In this document: positions 35,688 to 45,384 of the stretch, one piece after another
Position numbering within the stretch: position 1 is the stretch's first letter
How the letters are laid out: every line of letters begins with the position of its first letter
From: Bradyrhizobium sp. SSBR45G
GTDB taxonomy: Bacteria; Pseudomonadota; Alphaproteobacteria; Rhizobiales; Xanthobacteraceae
Direction: 5' to 3'
DNA: 64,000 nucleotides
Assembly (NCBI RefSeq): GCF_030159255.1
Contig: NZ_BSCT01000002.1
Location: forward strand, 1-64,000
The notes under the pieces: model-generated
The model's database searches: none
Told to the model about the DNA's origin: nothing
Seen by the model: only the letters and a program-made list of their open reading frames with translations
Position numbers and translations under genes: made by a program

Positions 35688-35931
35688 TGCTCAGGAGTTC
35701 CAAGTCGAACCGTGACCCTAGTGAAAAAAAATCCATAGCAAAATCACTTATCTAGGAGGTAATGCGCAGGCCCCCTTGCGGTGCACAACAAGCTGCCACG
35801 GTGTTGCCCTCAAGACACATTTCGGCTTCATTCAATTACCTGACTGCATAAACTATTTTGCTTACCGAATGCGCGGAGGCATAGTTCCTGACGACGGTGG
35901 GGGGTTACTCGATCGTCCCGTGACAGGTGGT
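35688..35931. other. Intergenic region between marR and porin 2
   Basis: An AT-rich patch (GAAAAAAAATCC near 35722) and a purine-rich CTAGGAGGTAATG near 35753, with no open frame after it, are the notable features. It holds the MarR promoter and porin 2 upstream region. Confidence 0.35.
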
Positions 35932-35980
35932 TTCGCTTAAGTCCCTCGCGTGATGCGGGTGTGTCCGATGGCGCGAAGCG
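35932..35980 (+). promoter_or_regulatory. Conserved porin 5' leader element, copy 2
   Basis: Nearly identical to 31465-31514: the same TTCGCT-AAGTCCCTCGCG start, ATGCGGGTGTGTCCGAT middle and GCGCGAAGCG end, with one deletion and a few substitutions. It sits about 90 nt before the porin 2 start codon. Absent upstream of porin 3. Confidence 0.6.
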
Positions 35981-36070
35981 ACTGGAGCGGTTTTTCGGGA
36001 GCGGAGGAAGCGGGTCGTCCTGGGGGATCTTGATCCGGTTCTTTCTCAAAAGAGCAACTTGGAGGTTTAT

Positions 36071-37624
36071 ATGAAGACGGTTAAGAGCCTTGTCCTCGGC
36101 TCGGCGGCGGCTCTGCTCGCCATGTCCGGAGCTCAGGCGGCCGACCTTCCGATCAAGGCCAAAGCGGTCGAGTATGTGAAGGTTTGCTCCCTGTATGGTG
36201 CGGGTTTCTACTACATCCCCGGCACCGACACCTGTATCAAGCTCGGCGGCTATCTGCGCGCTGAAGTCTCGATGAACGGCAGTCTGTTCAACAACAACAC
36301 CGGCGGCGTTCAGGGTGCGAACAACCGCCTCTCCAACTACTACTTCAGCCGCGCTCGTCAGGACCTCAACATCGACACGCGCACCGCGACCGAGTACGGC
36401 GTGGTTCGTACCTTTGCTGACCTGACCTTCAGCTGGACCAGCGACACCTACACCGGCAACAACAACGGCAACGGTTCGACGGTCTACTCGCAGATCGGTG
36501 GCGGCACGGGCGTGGGCGGTGCGTCTGCTCCGAACAACTCCAATGCTGGCGCGATCGCCGGCGGCACGCTCGGCGTGTACTATGCCTTCATCCAGTTCGC
36601 CGGCTTCACGATCGGTAAGGCCGTGTCGCAGTTCGACACGCCCTGGCAGAACTATCCGGGCAACAACTACGACAACCTGCCCGGCGGCGGCGGCACCGTC
36701 ACCGGTGTCAACCAGCTGTCCTACACGGCCGACTTCGGCCAGGGCATCACGGCTTCGGTCTCGGCCGTCGACCCGACTGCCTACTACCAGAGCAACCTGA
36801 CCAACGTCTCGGGCATTTCGGCTGCCGGCCTCGGCGGCGGCGGCTATGGCCTCGGCGCGCTCGGTGGCACTCGCGCCCCCGACCTCCAGGCGGTGGTCCG
36901 CATCGATCAGGCTTGGGGTCTCTTCCAGGCTTCGTTCGCTGCCCACAACAACCATGTTGCCTACTATGGCGCGTCGGAGACCTCGGGTCATCCGGACGAC
37001 AAGTGGGGCTGGGCTGCTCAGCTGGCCTTGTCGATCAAGAACATCCCGACTGGTCCTGGCGATACGATCAACATCCAGGGCGTCTACACCGACGGTGCGT
37101 CGCGCTACAACTTCCAGAGCCTCGCGACTCAGAACTACGCCATGTACGGCAGCAACGTGAACGCGACCTCTTATCAGAGCCTCGGTCTCGCTGCTGTGTC
37201 TGACGGCGTGTTCGACACCGGCACGGGCATTCGGACCGTTCAGACCTGGGGTTTCCGTGGTGCTTACACGCACAACTGGAACGCCTACTGGAACACCGCG
37301 GTCTACGGTGCTTACGGCCAGGTTAAGTACGGCAACGGTGGCGCTGCTCTGATCTGCGGTCGCATCACCGCTCTGGCGGCTGCCGCCGGCATGACGAACT
37401 GCAACCCCGACTTCGCTCTGGGTGTGGTCGGCTTGATCACCCGCTGGACTCCGGTCAAGAACCTGACCTTCTCGGCGGACGTGGCTTGGCTCAACCTCGA
37501 CCAGAAGTATGCTGGCACCCTCGCTCTGCCGGCCGCTGCTGGCACCGCGAAGCCGGGCGCCAACTATGATCTGAAGGACCAGAACACGGTCAGCCTGCTG
37601 CTCCGCGCTCAGCGCAACTTCTGA
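36071..37624 (+). CDS. Outer-membrane porin 2 (Porin_2 family)
   Basis: A 517-residue paralogue of porins 1 and 3. Signal peptide MKTVKSLVLGSAAALLAM ending AQA; mature [17 protein letters not shown] and C-terminal LLLRAQRNF. It differs from porin 1 mainly in surface loops, for example the LPGGGGTVTGVNQ region and the segment after YGSNV. TTGGAGGTTTAT precedes ATG 36071; an in-frame TTG at 36059 overlaps that ribosome-binding site and is not used. A rho-independent terminator follows. Expected function: passive uptake of small hydrophilic solutes. Confidence 0.95.
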   Translation: MKTVKSLVLGSAAALLAMSGAQAADLPIKAKAVEYVKVCSLYGAGFYYIPGTDTCIKLGGYLRAEVSMNGSLFNNNTGGVQGANNRLSNYYFSRARQDLNIDTRTATEYGVVRTFADLTFSWTSDTYTGNNNGNGSTVYSQIGGGTGVGGASAPNNSNAGAIAGGTLGVYYAFIQFAGFTIGKAVSQFDTPWQNYPGNNYDNLPGGGGTVTGVNQLSYTADFGQGITASVSAVDPTAYYQSNLTNVSGISAAGLGGGGYGLGALGGTRAPDLQAVVRIDQAWGLFQASFAAHNNHVAYYGASETSGHPDDKWGWAAQLALSIKNIPTGPGDTINIQGVYTDGASRYNFQSLATQNYAMYGSNVNATSYQSLGLAAVSDGVFDTGTGIRTVQTWGFRGAYTHNWNAYWNTAVYGAYGQVKYGNGGAALICGRITALAAAAGMTNCNPDFALGVVGLITRWTPVKNLTFSADVAWLNLDQKYAGTLALPAAAGTAKPGANYDLKDQNTVSLLLRAQRNF

Positions 37625-37650
37625 TCTGATCATCTCATCATGATCGCGAA

Positions 37651-37680
37651 CCCCGGCGGGCAACCGCCGGGGTTTTTCTT
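37651..37680 (+). terminator. Rho-independent terminator of porin 2
   Basis: A 9-bp perfect stem CCCCGGCGG with a GCAA loop, followed by TTTTTCTTTTT. The same architecture and tetraloop follow porin 1. Confidence 0.93.
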
Positions 37681-38351
37681 TTTGGTCGCGCACCGTCCTT
37701 GGATGTGGCGTTCAAACGTGCCGCCCATCCGTTTCCGGTATCATCGTCACGGATGCGACCGGCCATCCACAAATCCCCCGCTTTTCCGTAGGCCACGGGT
37801 CAGCTTCACGATTTGCTCTCCGCCGATTTGATGTCGCTTGCCGCAATGTCGTGGCCGTCAGCGCAAAAAAATCGAGAACCGGCACGGACTCATTGAGGCC
37901 GGGCTGAGGGCAGGGGAACCAAAGCCGCGGAGGAGTTCGATCAAGACGCTGAGCTGCGTCCCACGACGGTCGACCCGAGCAGCATCGCTGCCACGGCCGC
38001 AATAGTGGGCCTCCTTCAGCCCGATCGGGGCACTGAGCCGAGGCATCATCGGCAACAGATCTTCGGCTCGACCCGGACGCGCGGGAGCCATCGTGGCGAA
38101 TCTCTGGATCGATCCGGGCGCTGCGACGGCCGCTCGCCGGCGCGACGGTGTTCTGTGACCATCGGCCCCTCGACCAGGGCTTGGCCCTCGTCACGATAAT
38201 GGTCCGATAAAATACCAAAAACGCCCAGCCACCGTTCCGACTGCGACGCTATAGGCGGGCAATGTTCGGCCGCTGGACGTGGCTGAATCGGGGCGTGCGG
38301 GTATCGACTCCTCGTCGGTGCCTGCGCGGGTAAGCAATTTTGGAGGTTCAT
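37681..38351. other. Intergenic region upstream of porin 3
   Basis: About 670 bp with no convincing gene; a 168-codon minus-strand frame at 37712-38218 looks non-coding. An AT-rich GATAAAATACCAAAAA at 38205-38220 is a possible promoter. Only the AATTTTGGAGGTTCAT ribosome-binding region resembles the other porin leaders. Confidence 0.4.
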
Positions 38352-39908
38352 ATGAAGATCGTGAAGAGCCTTGGTCTGGGCTCAGCGGCGGCCCTATTCG
38401 CCATCAGTGGGGCGCAAGCAGCCGACCTTCCGATCAAGGCCAAGCCGGTCGAATATGTGAGGGTCTGCTCCATGTACGGAGCAGGGTTCTTCTACATCCC
38501 TGGTACGGACACGTGCATCAAGCTCGGTGGATATCTGCGGGCCGAAGCCGGCTTGGGCACCAATGCGCTGTTCCAGAATGCGGTGAACGGGCCCGGTGGC
38601 GCGCGAAACCGTCTCAGCAACTACTATACGACGCGCTCGCGCGCCGATTTCAACATCGACACGCGCACCGCAACCGAGTACGGCGTGGTCCGGACTTTCT
38701 TCGATGCCGTGTTCCAGTGGACGACCGACAGCAACACCGGCAACGCCAATGGCAACGGCTCGACGGTGTACTCGCAGATCGGCGGTGGCACCGGTGTCTC
38801 CGGTGCGGTTGCACCGAACAACGCCAATGCGGGCGCCATTGCGGGGGGCACGCTCGGCGTGTTCTACGCCTTCATCCAGTTTGCGGGCTTCACCATGGGC
38901 AAGGCCGTGTCGCAGTTCGACGCGCCCTGGAGCAACTATCCCGGCAACAATTTCGACGGCCTGACCGGCGGCGGCGGCAGCATCACTGGCGTCAACCAGT
39001 TCACCTACACGGCGGACTTCGGCTCGGGCATCACGGCGGCGATCTCGGCCCAGGATGCGACGCAGTACGGCCAGTCGCAGATCTGGAACACGACAGGGCA
39101 GACCGCCGCCGGCGTGATCGGCGGCAATTACGGCTTGTCGACGTTCGGCGGCAACGTTGCGCCCGACATCGTCGGCATGGTGCGCGTCGACCAGGCGTGG
39201 GGACTGTTCCAGGCCTCCTTCGCGGCCCACGACAATCACGCCGCCTTCTTTGGTGCGAACGAGACCACCGGCCATCCCGCCGACAAATGGGGCTTCGCCG
39301 GTCAGCTCGCCCTCTCGGTCAAGAACATCCCGACCGGGCCCGGCGACACCCTCAACATCCAGGGCGTCTACACCAACGGCGCCAGCCGCTACAACTTCCA
39401 GAGCCTCGCTCCGATCAACTACGCGATGTATGGCAGCAGCAATCTGGCCGGCGCCTATCAGAGCCTCGGCTTTGCCGGCGTGTCTGATTCGGTGTTCGGC
39501 GCGGGCACTCAGCAGCAGCTGACGACGACCTACGGCTTCCGCGGCGCCTTCACCCACAATTGGGATCCGTTCTGGAACTCGGCGGTCTACGGCTCCTGGA
39601 GCGCGGTCAGGTACAACGGGACTGCGAAGGGCCTGATCTGTAACGGTGCGGGCATGGTCGCGCTCGGCATCACCGGCGCGAACTGCAACCCGGACTTCAA
39701 CATCTCGACCCTGGGTGTGATCACGCGCTGGACGCCGGTCAAGAACCTGACCTTCTCGGCGGACGTCGCCTGGACCCGTCTGGATCAGAAGTTCGCAGGC
39801 GTGGCGACCGCGCCGGCGGCTGCAGCCGTCGCGAAGCCGGCGACCACCTACCAGCTGAAGGACCAGGATTCGGTCTCGCTGCTGCTGCGCGCCCAGCGCA
39901 ACTGGTGA
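38352..39908 (+). CDS. Outer-membrane porin 3 (Porin_2 family)
   Basis: A 518-residue paralogue with signal peptide [18 protein letters not shown] ending AQA and mature [16 protein letters not shown]. It carries the same Gly/Asn loop ([20 protein letters not shown]) but ends in Trp (LLLRAQRNW) instead of Phe; both are accepted outer-membrane signals. Codon use is more GC-biased than in porins 1 and 2 and the shared 5' leader is missing. This suggests different regulation or lower expression. No classical terminator; the downstream CTACTCG array can pair with a complementary stretch. Confidence 0.95.
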   Translation: MKIVKSLGLGSAAALFAISGAQAADLPIKAKPVEYVRVCSMYGAGFFYIPGTDTCIKLGGYLRAEAGLGTNALFQNAVNGPGGARNRLSNYYTTRSRADFNIDTRTATEYGVVRTFFDAVFQWTTDSNTGNANGNGSTVYSQIGGGTGVSGAVAPNNANAGAIAGGTLGVFYAFIQFAGFTMGKAVSQFDAPWSNYPGNNFDGLTGGGGSITGVNQFTYTADFGSGITAAISAQDATQYGQSQIWNTTGQTAAGVIGGNYGLSTFGGNVAPDIVGMVRVDQAWGLFQASFAAHDNHAAFFGANETTGHPADKWGFAGQLALSVKNIPTGPGDTLNIQGVYTNGASRYNFQSLAPINYAMYGSSNLAGAYQSLGFAGVSDSVFGAGTQQQLTTTYGFRGAFTHNWDPFWNSAVYGSWSAVRYNGTAKGLICNGAGMVALGITGANCNPDFNISTLGVITRWTPVKNLTFSADVAWTRLDQKFAGVATAPAAAAVAKPATTYQLKDQDSVSLLLRAQRNW

Positions 39909-39945
39909 TGATGGGCGAGTAGGGGATAGCGAATAGGGAGTGGGG

Positions 39946-40043
39946 AGTAGCGAATAGCGGTTGACTGGCCATCCCAGTGCAGTCTCGCTACTCGCTACTC
40001 GCTACTCGCTACTCGCTACTCGCTACTCGCTACTCGCTACTCG
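39946..40043. repeat. CTACTCG heptamer array with inverted partner
   Basis: Eight perfect tandem CTACTCG units fill 39988-40043. An inverted copy (GAGTAGCGA, 39946-39954) lies 30 nt upstream, so RNA from either strand can form a hairpin. The last unit carries the stop codon of the transglycosylase gene: CTA at 40037-40039 reads TAG on the minus strand. Similar GAGTAGCGAATAG strings are, from memory, dispersed in Bradyrhizobium intergenic DNA. Confidence 0.92.
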
Positions 40044-42352
40044 ACGACAGCGCCGCGGCGCAGATCGGCCTCGATCTGCAGCCGCGAGCCGCCGCCGAAG
40101 CGGGCGCGATAGACCTGCAGATTCTCCATGACGCGCTGGACATAGTTGCGGGTCTCCGCGAACGGGATCAGCTCCACCCAGTCGACCGCGTCGACATTGG
40201 GATCGCGCGGGTCGCCATAGCGGTCGATCCATTTCTTCACGCTGCCGCGGCCGGCATTGTACGCCGCGAACGTCATGATGTAGGAGCCGCGATAGTCCTC
40301 GAGCAGGCCGCCGAGTTCGGCCGCGCCGAGCTGGGCGTTGTAGACAGGATCGGTCTTCATCCGGTTCAGGTCGAAGCTGACGCCGGCGCGCTTGCAGACA
40401 TAGCGGCCCGCATCCGGCGTCACCTGCATCAGCCCATAGGCCTGCGCTGGCGACACCACGGCCTGGTTGAAGGCGCTCTCCTGGCGCGCGATCGAGAAGA
40501 TCACGCTCTGCTCGACCTCGGGCCCGATCGACCGGAAGGCCGGGATGCCGCTGACGGGATAGGCGTAATGATCGAACGGCAGCCCGCGGTTGAGCGCGGC
40601 CTTGCCGACCAGCAGCATCGCCCTGGCGTCGCTTTGCCGGCCGGCGGCCTCGGCCAGCCCCAGCAGGACGTCCGGATCGCCATTGTCGCCCATGTCGGCG
40701 AACATCGGGATCGCGACCTCGCCCTCGTCGAGGTCGTACAGCAGCTGCACCGCGCGCACCACTTCCAGCCGTTCCACGCCGCGCCCGCGGCCGGTCGGCG
40801 CGGCGTTGAGGCCGAGCTGCGGCAGGCCGAGCTTGGCCCGCGCCAACTGGCCATAATAGCTCGTCGACTGCTCGGCTGCGGCCGTGTAGGCCGTGCGCGC
40901 CTCCTGCATGCGCCCCATCGCCTCCGCCGCGCGTCCCTGCCAATAGCCGGCCCGCGCCAGGGTCGTCGGGTTGACGCTGCCGACGCCGATTCGGGCGAAG
41001 TGCTGGGCCGCCGTCGCCGGGTCCTTGAGGAAGCGCAGCGCGATCCAGCCGGCGGTGAACTCCTGCTCGGTCTTGTAGATGTCGCGATTCGGCAGCGCGG
41101 CATCGCGCGCGATGAGATAGGCGCTGCGGTACTCGCCGGTGTCGATCATCTTGCGCGCCAGCAGGCGGCGCTCGATCCACCATTCGTCGAGATTGTGCAG
41201 GCGTCCGGGATCCTTCGGCGCGTTCAGCATCAGCTGCGCGGCCTCGGCGAAGTTCTCGTCGCGCCGCAGCAGCTGGATGCGGCTGAAGATGTAGCCGGCA
41301 TCGCCATGGAGCTCGCGCGGCACGGCCTCGAGCAGGGACTGGCTGTTGGCGGCCTTGCGGTAGGTCGCGATCCGCGCCTTGGCCAGCGCCACATGACCCG
41401 ATCCGAGCCGCTTGGCGGCGCGCAACGCCGCCTCGTGCTCGCTGCCATAAAGCAGATTGTCCATCCGCGCCTTGTGATCGCCGCCGGAGAGCAGGGCGCC
41501 AAACTGGTCGAGAACGATGTTCTCGGTCTCCTCCGACATCGCATCGCCGCGCCACGCTTCCCGCACCAGGCGCTCGGCATTGGCGCGGTCGCCGCGGTTG
41601 AGCATGACGCGGGCGAGCGCAAACCGGCCCTTGGCCGACAGCGGCGATTCGTTCTCGAACCACGACCACACCACGGCATCGTCGCGCTTGTCGTCCCACA
41701 GCGCCGCCTCGAGGCGGCGGCGCAGGAAATTCTGCGACGGCCAGCTCGGATTCGCGACGATGAAGGCGCGGTAGCGCTCCACGGTGGCATTGTTGTTGTC
41801 GCTGCGCAGGATCACCCATTCGGCGAGCTTGCGCGCCACGGGATCGGAGATGGCCTGCTCGACCTGGGTGGCGTCGTCGGGCTTGCGCTTGCGCACCAGC
41901 TCGATCACGTTTTCGAGCGCATCCTTGTCCGATTGCGACGTGGATGAGGTCGCCGCGATCGCAGCAGGGGCCGTCGGCTTGCGGGGCGCCGGCAGGGCGG
42001 CGTGCTGCCGCGGTGGCAGACTTGGTGCCGCGCCGGGCGTGATGTCTCTCGGGGCCGTCCGGGGCGGCTCCGCAGAGTTCTTGGCGCTGCTCTTGGTGTC
42101 TGTCTTGATGTCCGTCTTGGCTTCCGCGCGGGCGTCCACCTTGCTCCTGGCTTCAGTGGCATCCTTTGGCGCTGTCGTGGGAACCACGCCGCGCCCGATC
42201 GGACGCGCTTTCGGCAGAGGAACCTTGTCCTTGGCCAGAGCGATGTCGGCGCCAAGGCCGAGTCCCAGCGTCAGGCCGGCGGCCAGAGACACCGAGACAG
42301 ACATCGACAGGGCAGTCGATCGCAATGCGGCGGCGCGGGCAGACAAGGGCAC
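40037..42352 (-). CDS. Soluble lytic murein transglycosylase
   Basis: A 771-residue exported lytic transglycosylase. A long N-terminal leader (SVSLAAGLTLGLGLGADIALA) precedes a Pro/Ala/Lys-rich linker (about 45-145), a helical superhelix of TPR-like repeats (about 150-600) and a C-terminal SLT domain. The catalytic Glu lies in FSIARQESAFN, with PAQAYGLMQVTPDAG and MTFAAYNAGRGSVKKW as the supporting motifs. It cleaves MurNAc-GlcNAc with 1,6-anhydro product formation. Its stop codon is supplied by the heptamer array. Divergent from dapA. Confidence 0.93.
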   Translation of the reverse strand: MPLSARAAALRSTALSMSVSVSLAAGLTLGLGLGADIALAKDKVPLPKARPIGRGVVPTTAPKDATEARSKVDARAEAKTDIKTDTKSSAKNSAEPPRTAPRDITPGAAPSLPPRQHAALPAPRKPTAPAAIAATSSTSQSDKDALENVIELVRKRKPDDATQVEQAISDPVARKLAEWVILRSDNNNATVERYRAFIVANPSWPSQNFLRRRLEAALWDDKRDDAVVWSWFENESPLSAKGRFALARVMLNRGDRANAERLVREAWRGDAMSEETENIVLDQFGALLSGGDHKARMDNLLYGSEHEAALRAAKRLGSGHVALAKARIATYRKAANSQSLLEAVPRELHGDAGYIFSRIQLLRRDENFAEAAQLMLNAPKDPGRLHNLDEWWIERRLLARKMIDTGEYRSAYLIARDAALPNRDIYKTEQEFTAGWIALRFLKDPATAAQHFARIGVGSVNPTTLARAGYWQGRAAEAMGRMQEARTAYTAAAEQSTSYYGQLARAKLGLPQLGLNAAPTGRGRGVERLEVVRAVQLLYDLDEGEVAIPMFADMGDNGDPDVLLGLAEAAGRQSDARAMLLVGKAALNRGLPFDHYAYPVSGIPAFRSIGPEVEQSVIFSIARQESAFNQAVVSPAQAYGLMQVTPDAGRYVCKRAGVSFDLNRMKTDPVYNAQLGAAELGGLLEDYRGSYIMTFAAYNAGRGSVKKWIDRYGDPRDPNVDAVDWVELIPFAETRNYVQRVMENLQVYRARFGGGSRLQIEADLRRGAVVE

Positions 42353-42716
42353 GGCGTTCCTTTGCGGCGGATGACTTCGATCCCTGACGACCTTGGTCTA
42401 TCGAAAAGGTGAACAAATACTAAATATACCGGGATCGTTTGCAACCTGCGCCAACACCGCGGCGAAATCACGACCGAAGGGCGGCGGTGCGGCCGTCCGA
42501 CGCGGCGGAGGAGCGGTCCGGCGGCCAAAGCGGGCGTGGACGGTACCTCGTGCCGCTGCGGGCGATGCGGTGGATCGATGCCGGACGAGGCTGATTCGAA
42601 AGGTGCGCGTGCCTGTTGAGAAGGCAGCCGAGATCAGGGCGGCCCTTCCGCCTTGTGTCCAGACCCGGTATGAAGTGCGCTTCGCTCTGGGGCAACGCGC
42701 GTTGGGAGGGAGTTTC
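42353..42716. other. Divergent slt/dapA intergenic region
   Basis: About 360 bp. An AT-rich block GAACAAATACTAAATATACC (42412-42431) close to the slt start is a likely promoter core; the remainder is GC-rich. The dapA frame stays open upstream to 42393 but lacks family features there. Confidence 0.4.
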
Positions 42717-43607
42717 ATGGCAGCCAAGACGAATTTCCGAGGCTCTTTCACCGCCTTGGTGACCCCCTTCAAGAACGGCTCCGTCGACGAGGCGGCGTTC
42801 CGCAGCCTGGTCAGCTGGCAGATCGACGAAGGCACCAACGGACTGGTGCCGGTCGGCACGACGGGCGAGAGCCCGACGCTCAGCCATGACGAGCACAAGA
42901 AGGTCGTCGAGTGGTGCATCGCCGAGGCCAAGGGACGGGTCCCCGTGATCGCCGGCGCCGGCTCCAATTCGACCAAGGAGGCCGTCGAGCTCGCAGAGCA
43001 TGCGGAGAAGGCCGGGGCCGACGCCGTGCTCGTCGTGACGCCCTATTACAACAAGCCGACGCAGGAAGGGCTGTATCAGCACTTCAAGGCGATCAACGAT
43101 GCGATCGGCATTCCGATCATCATCTACAACATCCCGCCGCGCTCGGTGATCGACATGTCCGTCGACACCATGAAGCGGCTGTTCGAGCTGAAGAACATCG
43201 CCGGCGTCAAGGACGCCACGGCCAGCATGGTGCGGGTGTCGCAGCAGCGCGCCGCGCTGGGCGAGGAGTTCAACCAGCTCTCGGGCGAGGACGCCACCAT
43301 CATCGGCTACATGGCCCATGGCGGCCATGGCTGCATCTCCGTCACCTCGAACGTGGCGCCGCGGCTGTGCGCGGAGTTCCACGCCGCCTGGCAGAAGGGC
43401 GATGTCGCGACCGCGCTCAAGATCCACGACAAGCTGATGCCGCTGCACACCAACCTGTTCATCGAGTCCAATCCGGCGCCGGTGAAGTACGCGCTGTCGC
43501 TGCTCGGCAAGATCGAGGAGAAGCTGCGGCTGCCGATGGTGCCGGTGTCGGAGCCGACGCGGGTCGCGGTGCGCGAGGCCATGGTTCATGCCGGGCTGAT
43601 CAACTGA
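42717..43607 (+). CDS. dapA: 4-hydroxy-tetrahydrodipicolinate synthase
   Basis: A 296-residue DapA that condenses pyruvate and aspartate semialdehyde in lysine/DAP synthesis. The TIM barrel shows [14 protein letters not shown], the catalytic Tyr in [10 protein letters not shown] and the Schiff-base Lys in [20 protein letters not shown] just before ATG 42717 sets the start. Provides DAP for peptidoglycan. Followed by mscL and smpB on the same strand. Confidence 0.96.
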   Translation: MAAKTNFRGSFTALVTPFKNGSVDEAAFRSLVSWQIDEGTNGLVPVGTTGESPTLSHDEHKKVVEWCIAEAKGRVPVIAGAGSNSTKEAVELAEHAEKAGADAVLVVTPYYNKPTQEGLYQHFKAINDAIGIPIIIYNIPPRSVIDMSVDTMKRLFELKNIAGVKDATASMVRVSQQRAALGEEFNQLSGEDATIIGYMAHGGHGCISVTSNVAPRLCAEFHAAWQKGDVATALKIHDKLMPLHTNLFIESNPAPVKYALSLLGKIEEKLRLPMVPVSEPTRVAVREAMVHAGLIN

Positions 43608-43681
43608 GATAAGACCAGAATTCGAGCAAGGGGCACGTTCGCGAGGCTTGATAGCAAAAGAAACCAACGGGGGGGACGCGC

Positions 43682-44098
43682 ATGTTGAAGGAATTCCGCG
43701 AATTCGCAATGAAGGGCAATGTCGTCGACCTCGCGGTCGGCGTCATCATCGGCGCCGCCTTCGGCGCCATCGTCAATTCGCTGGTCGGCGACGTCATCAT
43801 GCCGATCATCGGCGCGATCACCGGCGGCCTCGATTTCTCGAACTACTTCGTGGCGTTGTCCAAGAACGTCAACGCCGGCAACCTGGCCGATGCGAAGAAG
43901 CAGGGCGCGGTGCTGGCCTATGGCAGCTTCCTGACGATCACGCTGAACTTCCTGATCGTCGCCTTCGTGATGTTCATGATCATCCGCCTGATGAACAAGT
44001 TGAAGCGGAAGCAGGAGGCTGCGCCCGCCGCTCCGGCGAAGCCGACCGCCGAAGTCGAGCTCTTGACCGAAATCAGGGATCTCCTGAAGAAAGCCTGA
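43682..44098 (+). CDS. mscL: Large-conductance mechanosensitive channel
   Basis: A 138-residue Msc[32 protein letters not shown] is the N-terminal amphipathic helix plus TM1 gate. TM2 is [22 protein letters not shown], then an Ala/Pro linker and a C-terminal helix ([15 protein letters not shown]). It is a homopentameric emergency valve in hypo-osmotic shock. The stop lies 1 nt before the smpB start, implying cotranscription. Confidence 0.96.
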   Translation: MLKEFREFAMKGNVVDLAVGVIIGAAFGAIVNSLVGDVIMPIIGAITGGLDFSNYFVALSKNVNAGNLADAKKQGAVLAYGSFLTITLNFLIVAFVMFMIIRLMNKLKRKQEAAPAAPAKPTAEVELLTEIRDLLKKA

Positions 44099-44099
44099 C

Positions 44100-44573
44100 G
44101 TGGCAGACAAGAACGAGCCCAAGATCACGGTTGCTGCCGAGAACCGCAAGGCGCGGTTCAACTATGCGATCGAGGACACCATCGAGGCCGGCATCGCGCT
44201 GACCGGCACCGAGGTGAAGTCGGTGCGCAGCGGCAAGTCGACGATCGCGGAATCCTATGCGGATTCGCGCGATGGCGAGATCTGGCTAATCAACGCCAAT
44301 ATTCCCGAATATCTGCAGGCCAACCGCTTCAATCACGAGCCGAAGCGGCCGCGCAAGCTGCTACTGCATCGCAAGCAGATCAACAAGCTGATGGGGGCCG
44401 TCGACCGCGAGGGCATGACCCTGATCCCGCTGAAGCTCTATTTCAACGAGCGCGGCCGCGCCAAGCTCTTGCTCGCGGTCGCCAAGGGCAAGAAGCTGCA
44501 CGACAAGCGCGAGAGCGAGAAGAAGCGCGATTGGGGCCGCGAGAAGGGGCGGTTGCTGCGGGCGCGCGGGTAA
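44100..44573 (+). CDS. smpB: SsrA-binding protein
   Basis: A 157-residue SmpB, tmRNA partner in trans-translation. Family motifs: [41 protein letters not shown], and the basic tail [21 protein letters not shown]. Starts at GTG 44100. The usual alphaproteobacterial dapA-smpB linkage is kept with mscL inserted between. Confidence 0.96.
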   Translation: MADKNEPKITVAAENRKARFNYAIEDTIEAGIALTGTEVKSVRSGKSTIAESYADSRDGEIWLINANIPEYLQANRFNHEPKRPRKLLLHRKQINKLMGAVDREGMTLIPLKLYFNERGRAKLLLAVAKGKKLHDKRESEKKRDWGREKGRLLRARG

Positions 44574-44635
44574 CGAGGCTTTAGCCGTTGCCGCGCTCTC
44601 CTCGGCGGGACGCTTCAAGCCTGGGCAAGCATCCG

Positions 44636-45220
44636 ATGAATCAGAAAAACCTGTTGAACGTCGATTGGAGTCTCATCCCGGCGCCGACGGATGACGGTGC
44701 AGCCGATCATCTGGTCGGCATGAGCATTCCCCCGATCGCGCTGCGCGCCACCGATGACACGCTGGTGAATCTGTCGGCCCTGCCGGGGCGCACCGTGGTG
44801 TTCGCCTATCCGCGAACCGGTGAGCCCGGCAAGGTGTCTCTGGTCGAGGACTGGGACATGATTCCTGGCGCGCGCGGCTGCACGCCGCAGACCTGCAGCT
44901 TCCGCGACCTGTTCGGCGAGCTCAAGGCCGCGGGCGCGCCGCATGTGTTCGGGCTGTCGACGCAGAGCAACGCCTATCAGACCGAAATGGCCGCGCGCCT
45001 GCATCTGCCGTTTCCCGTGCTGTCGGACGACAAGCTCGAGCTGACCAACGCGCTGCGCCTGCCGACGATGGAGATCGCCGGCCTGGTCCTGATCAAGCGC
45101 CTCGCGCTGATCGTGGACGCTGCGCGCATCACCCACGTGTTCTATCCGGTGTTCCCGCCGGACAGGAACGCCGGCGACGTGCTGGCGTGGCTGAAGGACA
45201 ACCGCGTGGCTACTGCGTAG
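44636..45220 (+). CDS. Peroxiredoxin-like protein (AhpC/TSA fold)
   Basis: A 194-residue thioredoxin-fold peroxidase. The peroxidatic region is GARGCTPQTCSFRD, equivalent to PxxxTxxC with Cys in TCSF; it is preceded by VVFAYPRTG and followed by a nearby structural loop. It would reduce peroxides. A second, resolving Cys may be the one in RGCTP. ATG 44636 starts MNQKNLLNVDW; GTG 44588 is less likely. Downstream is the large inverted-repeat element. Confidence 0.85.
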   Translation: MNQKNLLNVDWSLIPAPTDDGAADHLVGMSIPPIALRATDDTLVNLSALPGRTVVFAYPRTGEPGKVSLVEDWDMIPGARGCTPQTCSFRDLFGELKAAGAPHVFGLSTQSNAYQTEMAARLHLPFPVLSDDKLELTNALRLPTMEIAGLVLIKRLALIVDAARITHVFYPVFPPDRNAGDVLAWLKDNRVATA

Positions 45221-45236
45221 TTCAACGCGAGGCCGA

Positions 45237-45373
45237 GTAGGGTGGGCAAAGGCGCTGCCTCGCTCTTTCCACACGCGGGATCGCGATGGCGCCGTGCCCA
45301 CCACCTTGCTGATGAGTGCGCCGATCGATGGTGGGCACGCTGCCGCCTGCGGCGGCTGCTTTGCCCACCCTAC
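45237..45373. repeat. Nested inverted-repeat (palindromic MITE/REP-like) element
   Basis: Outer perfect 15-bp arms GTAGGGTGGGCAAAG (45237-45251) and CTTTGCCCACCCTAC (45359-45373) enclose inner 10-bp arms GTGCCCACCA (45294-45303) and TGGTGGGCAC (45329-45338). The GTGGGCA/TGCCCAC words recur four times. From memory this GTAGGGTGGGCAAAG element is one of the most abundant dispersed repeats in Bradyrhizobium. It lies between convergent genes and would act as a bidirectional terminator. Confidence 0.9.
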
Positions 45374-45384
45374 ACAATGACGAC

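Noticed and set aside
31108..37693. Long minus-strand frames (571 and 621 codons) opposite porins 1 and 2
   Set aside because: They mirror the porins' codon bias, lack ribosome-binding sites, and their paralogy is simply that of the sense genes.
37712..38218. A 168-codon minus-strand frame between porins 2 and 3
   Set aside because: No ribosome-binding site or recognisable domain, and composition resembles non-coding DNA.
39988..40043. Tandem heptamers considered as a CRISPR array
   Set aside because: There are no spacers; units abut directly and are only 7 nt, and no cas gene is near.
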